The translations under genes were made by a program, and so were the position numbers. The notes under the pieces were generated by a model. That model was not told where the DNA came from. It did not search any database and saw nothing but the letters and a program-made list of their open reading frames with translations. Shown here one piece after another: positions 32,613 through 39,416 of a DNA stretch of 43,531 nt. The stretch comes from Erysipelotrichaceae bacterium (GTDB taxonomy: Bacteria > Bacillota_I > Bacilli_A > Erysipelotrichales > Erysipelotrichaceae): NCBI GenBank assembly GCA_017404785.1, contig JAFRBQ010000022.1, positions 1 through 43,531 of the forward strand. Direction: 5' to 3'. Each line of letters begins with the position of its first letter. Positions within the stretch are counted from its first letter, which is position 1.

Positions 32613-33530
32613 ATGATTTATACGATCACTTTTAATCCTTCGCTCGATTATATTGCCAACTGTGAAGATTTCCGCTTAGGTGAGACCAACAGAGTCTCAA
32701 AGGAGATCATCTTCCCGGGAGGCAAGGGCATCAATGTTTCCATCGTCCTTTCAAACTTCGGCATGGATACGACAGCCCTGGGCTTTCTGGCCGGTTTTAC
32801 CGGTGAAGAGATCAAAAGACTGATAGTAGAAAAGGGTATCAGAAACGAGATGATCCCGATCGCTCACGGATTCTCCAGGATCAACGTCAAACTGAGATCC
32901 AAAGAGGAAAGTGAACTCAATGGCATGGGTCCTGTCATCGATGATGAAGCCATCGGAAAGCTCTATGAAAAGCTTGATGAACTGACCGATCAGGATATCC
33001 TGTGTCTGGCTGGAAGCATTCCTTCCAGCATGCCTTCAACGATGTATTCGGATATCATGAAACATCTTGAAGGAAGAGGGATCAGGATCGTGGTCGATGC
33101 GACCAAGGATCTCTTGATGAATGTGCTTGAATACAAGCCGTTCCTGATCAAACCGAACAATCACGAAATAGGGGAACTGTTCGGTGTTAAACTCAGTACC
33201 CGCGATGAAGTGATACCTTATGCCAGGAAGCTGCAGGAAAAAGGTGCAGTCAATGTACTGGTATCGATGGCTGGGGAAGGTGCGGTCCTGGTCGATGAGA
33301 ATGGCGATGTCCATAAATCGGAAGCGCCGAAAGGCAAGGTCGTGAATTCCGTCGGGGCAGGCGATTCGATGGTGGCCGGATTCATCTATGGCTATCTCAA
33401 ATATCGCGATTATGAAAAGGCCTTCAGATATGGCCTGGCGACCGGAAGTGCCAGCGCCTTCAGTGAAGAACTGGCAACAAATGACGAAGTCATTGAATTA
33501 TATAAGAAAACATGGGGAGAAAAACTATGA
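32613..33530 (+). CDS. fruK: 1-phosphofructokinase
   Basis: A 305-residue PfkB-family kinase that phosphorylates fructose 1-phosphate to fructose 1,6-bisphosphate. The N-terminus YTITFNPSLDYI and FPGGKGINVSIVL (substrate binding) are diagnostic, and the anion hole/catalytic base is in SVGAGDSMVAGF. Identity as 1-phosphofructokinase rather than tagatose-6-phosphate kinase is supported by coupling to the fructose PTS gene, which starts in its stop codon (ATGA). SD GAAAGGGG precedes the ATG. Confidence 0.93.
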   Translation: MIYTITFNPSLDYIANCEDFRLGETNRVSKEIIFPGGKGINVSIVLSNFGMDTTALGFLAGFTGEEIKRLIVEKGIRNEMIPIAHGFSRINVKLRSKEESELNGMGPVIDDEAIGKLYEKLDELTDQDILCLAGSIPSSMPSTMYSDIMKHLEGRGIRIVVDATKDLLMNVLEYKPFLIKPNNHEIGELFGVKLSTRDEVIPYARKLQEKGAVNVLVSMAGEGAVLVDENGDVHKSEAPKGKVVNSVGAGDSMVAGFIYGYLKYRDYEKAFRYGLATGSASAFSEELATNDEVIELYKKTWGEKL

Positions 33531-35437
33531 AAATCACTGATTTACTTTCAAAGGAAAGCATTGCCTTGAAACAGGCACCTGCAGGAAAGAAAGACATCCT
33601 TAAGCATATGGTCGATTTGATGGATGCCGGGGGCAAGATTTCCGACAAGAAACTGTATCTTCAGGCTGTCGAAGCCAGAGAAGAAGAAGGAACGACCGGT
33701 GTTGGTGGCGGTATCGCTATCCCGCACGGCAGATGTTCAGGCGTCAAGGCACCAGGTCTGGCTGCCATGAGCATTGACGGCGGTGTTGAGTATGAAGCAC
33801 TTGACGGCAATCCTGTCGATCTATTGTTCCTGATCGCTGCACCAGAGACTTCCGGCAATGTCCATCTGGATATCCTGTCAAAACTGGCTACGATGCTGAT
33901 GGATGAAAAATTCGTCAAGGATCTTAAAAATGCCAAGAATGCCGATGAATTCATAAAAATCATCGACAAGGCTGAAGAAGAAAAGGATGAAAGCAGCGTC
34001 AAGAAATCCAGCGAAGTACTTAAGGATGTCACAGGCGATCATCTGATCCTGGCTGTTACAGCCTGCCCGACCGGTATCGCTCATACCTACATGGCTGCCG
34101 AAGCGATCGAAAAGGCTGCCAAGGCCAGAGGCTATCAGGTCAAGGTCGAGACCAGAGGTTCAGGCGGTGCCAAGAACGTGCTCACGGCTGAAGAGATCGA
34201 AAGAGCCGACGGTATCATCGTTGCGGCTGATACAAACGTGCCGATGGACCGTTTCAATGGCAAGAAGGTCGTTGAATGCCAGGTATCCAAAGGTATAAAC
34301 AAACCTGACGAACTGCTTGACGATGTAGTGAATGGCAATGCGGCTGTCTATAAAGCCAGCAAAGCCGTCAAGGAAAACAAAGCTGAAGCAGGTGGACATC
34401 AGATCTACAAACACCTGATGAATGGTGTCTCACACATGCTGCCATTCGTTGTCGGTGGCGGTATCCTGATCGCATTGGCCTTCCTTGTTGATGGTATGGC
34501 CTTTGATATCAATGAGCTCACAGCTGAACAGCGTGCCAACTTCGGTGGTCTTACACCTTTAGCTCAGCTGCTTAAGGGTCAGATCGGTGGCGTTGCCTTT
34601 GGCTTCATGCTTCCGGTATTGGCTGGTTTCATCGCCATGTCTATCGCTGATCGTCCGGGTCTGGCTGTCGGTTTTGTCGGTGGTGCTATCGCTGCTTCTG
34701 GAAAATCAGGTTTCTTAGGTGCTCTGGCTGCCGGCTTCCTGGCTGGTTATATGGTCAACCTGCTCAAGAAGGCTTCAGATAAAGTCATTCCTGAATCACT
34801 TGATGGTATCAAACCGGTACTTATCTATCCGTTATTCGGCATGTTACTGATCGGCTTGGCTATGATCTTTGTGATCGAACCGATCGTCGGTGCTTTAAAT
34901 ACCGGCCTAAACAACTTCTTAGGTTCATTGACCGGCGTCAACTCGATACTGCTTGGCGCGATCCTTGGCGGTATGATGGCGATCGATATGGGTGGTCCTT
35001 TCAACAAGGCTGCATATGTCTTCGGTGTCGCTTCGATCGCGGCTGGCAACTACAACATCATGGCTGCTGTCATGATCGGCGGTATGGTCCCTCCTTGTGC
35101 TATCGCTTTAGCTACGATCCTGTTCAAGAAGAAGTTCACGGAATCAGAAAGAAAATCCGGTCCGACCAACTTCATCATGGGTCTTTCATTCATCACTGAA
35201 GGTGCGATCCCATTTGCTGCTGCTGACCCGATCCATGTCTTACCAGCATGTATCGCCGGTTCAGCTGTTGCGGGTGCGCTGTCAATGGCCTTCAACTGCA
35301 CACTGATGGCTCCTCATGGCGGAATCTTCGTCTTCCCGGTCGTCGGTAATGCCGTAATGTATGTTGTAGCTCTGGTCGTTGGTACTGTTGTTGGTGCCGT
35401 ATTGCTGGGCCTGCTCAAGAAAGACGTAGAAGAATAA
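33527..35437 (+). CDS. fruA: Fructose PTS permease EIIABC
   Basis: A 636-residue fused PTS permease that imports fructose as fructose 1-phosphate. EIIA is residues about 1-150, with the phospho-histidine H67 in IAIPHGRC. EIIB is about 168-265, with the phospho-cysteine in ACPTGIAHTYMAAEA. EIIC follows, with about nine membrane segments, the MLPFVVGGGI start and the substrate region EGAIPFAAADPIHV. Domain order A-B-C is the common Firmicutes form. The start at 33527 (SD GGGGAG, 7 bases) overlaps the fruK stop; the ATG at 33512 lies before the SD. A terminator follows. Confidence 0.95.
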   Translation: MKITDLLSKESIALKQAPAGKKDILKHMVDLMDAGGKISDKKLYLQAVEAREEEGTTGVGGGIAIPHGRCSGVKAPGLAAMSIDGGVEYEALDGNPVDLLFLIAAPETSGNVHLDILSKLATMLMDEKFVKDLKNAKNADEFIKIIDKAEEEKDESSVKKSSEVLKDVTGDHLILAVTACPTGIAHTYMAAEAIEKAAKARGYQVKVETRGSGGAKNVLTAEEIERADGIIVAADTNVPMDRFNGKKVVECQVSKGINKPDELLDDVVNGNAAVYKASKAVKENKAEAGGHQIYKHLMNGVSHMLPFVVGGGILIALAFLVDGMAFDINELTAEQRANFGGLTPLAQLLKGQIGGVAFGFMLPVLAGFIAMSIADRPGLAVGFVGGAIAASGKSGFLGALAAGFLAGYMVNLLKKASDKVIPESLDGIKPVLIYPLFGMLLIGLAMIFVIEPIVGALNTGLNNFLGSLTGVNSILLGAILGGMMAIDMGGPFNKAAYVFGVASIAAGNYNIMAAVMIGGMVPPCAIALATILFKKKFTESERKSGPTNFIMGLSFITEGAIPFAAADPIHVLPACIAGSAVAGALSMAFNCTLMAPHGGIFVFPVVGNAVMYVVALVVGTVVGAVLLGLLKKDVEE

Positions 35438-35465
35438 TAAAATCAATATAAGCATAATAAAGCAG

Positions 35466-35492
35466 AAAGGTATGAGCAGTTCATACCTTTTT
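35466..35492 (+). terminator. Terminator of fruKA
   Basis: AAAGGTATGA (35466-35475) pairs perfectly with TCATACCTTT (35481-35490), loop GCAGT, then T residues. Confidence 0.9.
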
Positions 35493-35513
35493 GTGTACTT
35501 TCTTATACAATTA

Positions 35514-35566
35514 TTGACAAGTATACTTGGCAATGTTATATTGATTATGACAAGTATACTTGGCAA
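35514..35566 (+). promoter_or_regulatory. Promoter with duplicated operator for the HTH regulator operon
   Basis: TTGACA (35514-35519) and TATATT (35537-35542) are spaced by 17 bases. The 18-base stretch GACAAGTATACTTGGCAA occurs twice, at 35516-35533 (over the -35 and spacer) and 35549-35566 (over the start of transcription and next to the ribosome site), 33 bp apart; each contains the perfect palindrome CAAGTATACTTG. The small XRE regulator of this operon is the obvious candidate to bind (autorepression, inference). Confidence 0.8.
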
Positions 35567-35578
35567 GGAGGATATAAA

Positions 35579-35899
35579 ATGGAAAAAGAAAAAATACTGG
35601 AAAACAGCCGTCTGGAAAACAGGGGAAAGGACTTCTATGCCTTGCAGGTAGAAGCTAATGCCTGCAAGATCGCATCGATCGTCATGGTCTTACTGGCATT
35701 TGTGTATTATTCATATGAAATGTTTACCGGTAAAGGATCAAATCCGGCTTTCTATTCCCTGATAACGATCTTCAATGCGGTTATGTTTGGCTACAGAGCC
35801 ATCAAGATCGAAGAGAAAAGAGGTCTGTCGATCTTTGCGAGTGTCGTATGGACTATTCTGACCGCAATATTGATCCTCAGATATTTCGGAGTAATTTAG
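35579..35899 (+). CDS. Small membrane protein of the DUF6442 type
   Basis: A 106-residue protein with an N-terminal soluble stretch (ENRGKDFYALQVEANA) and three hydrophobic segments. I recognise the pattern as the small membrane protein usually paired with a 65-70-residue XRE regulator in Bacillota (DUF6442 in current naming; the name is my recollection). Function is unknown. The AAGGAGGA ribosome site overlaps the second operator. The regulator gene starts one base after its stop codon. Confidence 0.65.
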   Translation: MEKEKILENSRLENRGKDFYALQVEANACKIASIVMVLLAFVYYSYEMFTGKGSNPAFYSLITIFNAVMFGYRAIKIEEKRGLSIFASVVWTILTAILILRYFGVI

Positions 35900-35900
35900 G

Positions 35901-36107
35901 ATGAATGGACCATTGATCCTGAGGAATCATCTGAAAGAGATCCGCAAGGAGAAAAACATCTCCCAGCAGGAACTGGCCGATATGGTCGGTGTTTCCCGCA
36001 ATACGATCAGTTCACTTGAGACCGGTCAGTATGAGCCCAGTGCCAAACTGGCCTATACACTGGCTATTGCTCTGGACAAGAAGTTTGAAGAGATATTCTA
36101 TTTCTAG
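35901..36107 (+). CDS. XRE-family HTH regulator
   Basis: A 68-residue single-domain helix-turn-helix protein of the type found with small membrane proteins. The HTH is KNISQQELADMVGVSRNTIS, followed by SLETGQYEPSAKLAYTLAIALD and the C-terminal KKFEEIFYF, all standard. It probably binds the duplicated GACAAGTATACTTGGCAA sites upstream and represses its own operon. Confidence 0.93.
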   Translation: MNGPLILRNHLKEIRKEKNISQQELADMVGVSRNTISSLETGQYEPSAKLAYTLAIALDKKFEEIFYF

Positions 36108-36116
36108 AAGGAGAAG

Positions 36117-36245
36117 ATAGAGAGTGATCAGACCTATACAGCCCTGTTTGACAGAGCTGTAGAAAAATACAAAGTCACTTTCTGTGATGAGAATCAAAGC
36201 ATTTTGGAAGAAGGCTGGCTATATATACAAATCTATAAAGACTAA
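36117..36245 (+). pseudogene. 42-codon ORF with ribosome site but no standard start codon
   Basis: Just after the HTH gene, AAGGAG (36108-36113) is followed three bases later by ATA and then 41 further sense codons to a TAA. The protein would read SDQTYTALFDRAVEKYKV and ends GWLYIQIYKD. There is no ATG, GTG or TTG in this frame. Either the gene is a remnant whose ATG was changed or whose 5' part was deleted, or ATA is used as a rare start. I do not recognise the product. Confidence 0.35.
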
Positions 36246-36273
36246 ATAAAAAAAAGAAATGGAATAATATATC

Positions 36274-36726
36274 ATGACAGAAAACATTCACTATGATAAT
36301 ACAAGTACAGATATTAACAAATTCAGTCTTCATGACTCTCGGGCTGTCTTCGCCAGTTTTGAGAATGAAAAACTGATCTTCCGCTTTGAAGACGGGATCT
36401 ATTATGCGGATTATTCAGATGACTGGCCCAATACCGGCAAGGCCGAGGTAGAATTTACGATCGATCTTGCACGCGGTATCACCGTATATCAGTTTGTCGA
36501 ATCAGATAAGCAGATGATCCGAAAAGAGATCGATCTCAAGCTGCTTATCGACAGAATAAACAGCAGGGAATGGGAACTGGAATTCCTCTATCGCTATGAC
36601 GGATACAAGGAAATACTATACAAGTGCTGGATCTGGGAAAATGAAGGCCCACAGACTTTTGAATGTGAACTCTGGATAAGCACAAAAGCAGATACTGTTT
36701 TCAGATGGGATGACCCGGTTGATTAA
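36274..36726 (+). CDS. Uncharacterised protein, 150 residues
   Basis: An acidic soluble protein that I do not recognise. It has a beta-rich, aromatic pattern (FSLHDSRAVFASFENEKLIF, IYYADYSDDW, WELEFLYRYDGY, CWIWENEG). No signal peptide or cysteine motif. It resembles small immunity- or adaptor-like proteins in composition, but nothing firm supports that. The ribosome site (AAATGGAAT region) is weak. It stands alone with 100-bp flanks. Confidence 0.6.
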   Translation: MTENIHYDNTSTDINKFSLHDSRAVFASFENEKLIFRFEDGIYYADYSDDWPNTGKAEVEFTIDLARGITVYQFVESDKQMIRKEIDLKLLIDRINSREWELEFLYRYDGYKEILYKCWIWENEGPQTFECELWISTKADTVFRWDDPVD

Positions 36727-36843
36727 AACAAAAGGATTTTCCGAAAAAGCGGATAATAAATACATAAGAAATATTTTAATGACGGATCATGATTTAAGAG
36801 TAGTATGACAAGTTATAAATAGATATCTATAGGAGGTCAATTG

Positions 36844-37446
36844 ATGAAGATCTACGATATATCTCAGGAAGTCTTCAGCTGTGAAGTCTATCCCGGCGAT
36901 CCTGCACCCGGAAAGACCATTCTTTCTTCAATGGAAAATGGCGATGTCTATAATCTCAGTGCTTTCAGCATGTGCGCTCACAATGGAACACATGTTGATG
37001 CGCCGTATCACTTTATTAAAGATGGCAAGAGAGTAGATGATGTGGATCTTGATTTTCTTGTAGGAAAGGCCTATGTGGCTGAACATCAGGGCGTCCTCAG
37101 TGATGCTGATGCCAGAGAGATAATGCACAAAGCAAAAGAAAACGATCTGGAAGCCGCAAAGAGGATCCTGATAAAGGGTGAAGCGGAAGTCTCTGCAGAT
37201 GCAGCCAGAGTCTTTGCTTCAGAAGGCATCCTGTTATTGGGAAATGAATCCCAGACTGTCGGTCCAGTAGATAAGCCGATGGAAGTACATCTGATACTTC
37301 TTTCTTCCGATGTTGTATTGTTAGAAGGAATACGTCTTTCAGAGGTAGAAGAAGGCGTTTACTTCCTGAGTGCTGCACCACTCAATCTTTCCGGTTCTGA
37401 TGGTTCGCCTTGTCGAGCCATACTGATTTCAGGAATTGATGATTGA
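36844..37446 (+). CDS. Cyclase-family hydrolase (kynurenine-formamidase-like)
   Basis: A 200-residue metal-dependent hydrolase of the cyclase family (PF04199 type). The diagnostic metal-binding motif HNGTHVDAPYHF is present near residue 46, after the family's DISQEVFSCEVYPGDPAP start. Relatives hydrolyse N-formylkynurenine or cyclic/lactam substrates; the actual substrate is unknown. The ATG at 36844 is 6 bases after AGGAGGT; a TTG at 36841 is less likely. It is not clearly joined to its neighbours. Confidence 0.87.
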   Translation: MKIYDISQEVFSCEVYPGDPAPGKTILSSMENGDVYNLSAFSMCAHNGTHVDAPYHFIKDGKRVDDVDLDFLVGKAYVAEHQGVLSDADAREIMHKAKENDLEAAKRILIKGEAEVSADAARVFASEGILLLGNESQTVGPVDKPMEVHLILLSSDVVLLEGIRLSEVEEGVYFLSAAPLNLSGSDGSPCRAILISGIDD

Positions 37447-37484
37447 ATCAATGACAATTGTATTAAAAAAGAATGGAATAAAAA

Positions 37485-38066
37485 ATGAGTACTATCGATT
37501 ATTACGATAAGAATGCAGAAATGTATTTTGACTATACAGTCAATGCAGATATGAGCGATAACTATCAGCGATTTCTTATATACCTTCCTCAAAACTCCTT
37601 TATCCTTGATGCCGGATGCGGATCGGGAAGAGACAGCAGGTATTTTCTGACACATGGATATAAAGTCAAGGCAATAGATGGTTCAAAGGAGCTCTGTTTA
37701 CTGGCCTCAGAATATATAGGCCAGGAAGTTATCAATATCCGTTTTTGCGATATGGATTATATAAATGAGTTTGATGGCATCTGGGCCAATGCATCACTTC
37801 TGCATGTAGATAAAAACAAAGTAAAAAATATCATTTCCAGAATGGGCAGAGCTTTAAAACCTAATGGCATATTCTATGCATCTTTCAAATATGGAGATTC
37901 TGATAGAGTTCAGGGTGAACGTTATTACAATGATATGAATGAAGATAGGATAAAAGAACTGTTTTCAGATTTTGAGATCCTGGAGATCTGGATGAGCGAT
38001 GATGCCTTGCCCGGCAGAAGCGAGAAATGGGTGAACATTATCGTCAAAAATAGTAATAGTAAATAA
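37485..38066 (+). CDS. SAM-dependent class I methyltransferase
   Basis: A 193-residue Rossmann methyltransferase. Motif I is FILDAGCGSGRDSRYF, motif II has an acidic residue in VKAIDGS, and a later DGIWANASLLHV matches the motif IV position. The sequence resembles the TehB/UbiE-like small methyltransferases, with a C-terminal FSDFEILEIWMSDDALPGR segment often seen in tellurite-resistance-type enzymes. Substrate unknown. It lies 38 bases after the cyclase-family gene. Confidence 0.88.
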   Translation: MSTIDYYDKNAEMYFDYTVNADMSDNYQRFLIYLPQNSFILDAGCGSGRDSRYFLTHGYKVKAIDGSKELCLLASEYIGQEVINIRFCDMDYINEFDGIWANASLLHVDKNKVKNIISRMGRALKPNGIFYASFKYGDSDRVQGERYYNDMNEDRIKELFSDFEILEIWMSDDALPGRSEKWVNIIVKNSNSK

Positions 38067-38257
38067 ATTGATTAACATTTGTTTAAATCCGAAACTGTTT
38101 AAAAACTGATACGTTATTAAGTTTTAAACAAATTGGTAAAAGACTATTTTGCAATTAAATCGGTATTCCTGAATCGGTTTGGAAAGAAACAGATACAGTT
38201 CCTGTTGTCACAGTATTGCTAATTGTCGTATAAAAGATGTATAAGAGGAATCAATTT

Positions 38258-38497
38258 ATGAAAAAGAAAATTGAATACAAAATGGATGATAATGATCTTG
38301 ATAAGGTATCCGGTGGCGGTACTGGCTTTCTTTTCAGACCAGGGGAACAAAAAGAATATATTAACCCATATAGATGTCAACGCTGTGGCAATATAATGGG
38401 CGAAACAGAAGACATAAAAGATGGCGATAGATGCATTGTGTGTAACTATGCCCAGGAGATAAAAGTTGTGGAGCGTGGTGAAATACGCATCATCTGA
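38258..38497 (+). CDS. Small protein with double-glycine leader motif and zinc-ribbon-like tail
   Basis: A 79-residue protein. The N-terminal part ends in LDKVSGGG (residues 14-21), the classic recognition/cleavage motif of double-glycine (Nif11- or bacteriocin-type) leaders. After it comes a C-terminal part with two CxxC pairs (CQRCGNIM...CIVCNYA), which looks like a compact zinc ribbon. SD AAGAGGA is 8 bases before the ATG at 38258; an upstream ATG at 38237 lacks support. No transporter, protease or modification enzyme lies nearby, so its maturation is unknown. It may be an exported peptide or simply use the motif differently. Confidence 0.6.
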   Translation: MKKKIEYKMDDNDLDKVSGGGTGFLFRPGEQKEYINPYRCQRCGNIMGETEDIKDGDRCIVCNYAQEIKVVERGEIRII

Positions 38498-38689
38498 AAC
38501 AGATATCATCAGGAAATGATCAAGGATCAGGAAAACTGATCTTTCGGATAATGAATTAAACCTTATATTTACGCATCATTTATTCAGCAGCACGGTGATC
38601 ATAAAATCATCTGTGATGTTGAGATAATGACAGTACAATTCCCAAAAACAAAGTCTAGGCGCCAATAAAATGGTCCCAGAAAACATGGT

Positions 38690-38893
38690 TTATGACATCT
38701 GTGTAGGAATCAAACGTTTTCCACACCTGGTACATTTGAGACCATCTACTGTTGAGTCTCCACCGACTGTGCTTTCTAAAACATCATCAGGCAGATTGAT
38801 TTTCTGCTTTTTAAGGAAAGCCTTCTTTTCTTCTTCGGTAGTGCACTTTTTAGCTTCTTCAAGCTGTTTTTCTGTCAATTTCTTGAATTCCAT
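38690..38893 (-). CDS. Small Nif11-like double-glycine leader peptide
   Basis: A 67-residue protein. It starts MEFKKLTEKQLEEAKKC and continues to LPDDVLESTVGGDS, the usual helical leader and double-glycine site of Nif11-like precursors; the remaining 22 residues (after GG) contain a CTRCGK motif. A single CxxC suggests metal binding or disulfide/thioether formation. The gene is on the minus strand, 21 bases after another leader-motif gene. The ribosome site is poor. No maturation genes are visible. Confidence 0.6.
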   Translation of the reverse strand: MEFKKLTEKQLEEAKKCTTEEEKKAFLKKQKINLPDDVLESTVGGDSTVDGLKCTRCGKRLIPTQMS

Positions 38894-38914
38894 ATGATTT
38901 CATTCTTTTTCTTT

Positions 38915-39187
38915 TTATTTGATTTCGATATCTTTAGGTTCACGTGGATACTTTATTTTCAGTTGCTCACTATAATCCACAAACTGTTTCTGTGCAGTAC
39001 ATACTTCTTCAAAGGTGGCTTTGCCCTGGCCTTGGAGTACCAAAAGATCAATGAATCTGTTTTTCAAAGTAAAATATAGCATCTCTTCCTCGTAAGTCAG
39101 TTTGTCTAAATCAAAATTTCCAGCTACCACGGATTCAAGTTCATCCAGGTTCAGATCTCTGATCTCGTCTTTCCTGTTATCTGTAAT
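38915..39187 (-). CDS. Small leader-motif protein that seems to start at ATT
   Basis: The frame contains LNLDELESVVAG, closely matching the leader end of the neighbouring peptide (LPDDVLESTVGG), so translation must begin upstream of the internal GTG at 39130. No ATG, GTG or TTG occurs between the upstream stop and this motif. An ATT at 39187-39185 lies 7 bases after GAGGA, giving a 90-residue product; a TTGCAA/TAATAT promoter is placed correctly for it. The region after the motif is long and alpha-helical (FEEVCTAQKQFVDYSEQL) with one cysteine. Function unknown; it could be an accessory or immunity-like protein. Confidence 0.5.
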   Translation of the reverse strand: MTDNRKDEIRDLNLDELESVVAGNFDLDKLTYEEEMLYFTLKNRFIDLLVLQGQGKATFEEVCTAQKQFVDYSEQLKIKYPREPKDIEIK

Positions 39188-39207
39188 TTTCTGTTCCTCG
39201 TTTCTTT

Positions 39208-39235
39208 ATATTAGTACGATTCAGCTTGTTTGCAA
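39208..39235 (-). promoter_or_regulatory. Promoter of the minus-strand leader-peptide operon
   Basis: On the minus strand TTGCAA (39235-39230) and TAATAT (39213-39208) are separated by 16 bases. The transcript would start near 39201, with GAGGA at 39199-39195 and the ATT start at 39187. The leader would be unusually short. Confidence 0.55.
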
Positions 39236-39416
39236 GGCATACAAAGATAACTTTTGTTCTAACTGATTTGATCAATGATTCTCTTTCCGAATCAGACAGG
39301 AACAAGGTCAATACTTTATTCTGATTTAAAGCACATCTGCAAAGGACTCTGTTGATGCATGATCTATTGGTTAAAAAGTATAATAGAAACGAGAGGAAAA
39401 ACTACGGCAATAAGAG

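Noticed and set aside
36187..36249. 20-codon frame starting ATG 36187 (MRIKAFWKKAG)
   Set aside because: No ribosome site, very short, and overlaps the longer ATA-start frame; composition is uninformative.
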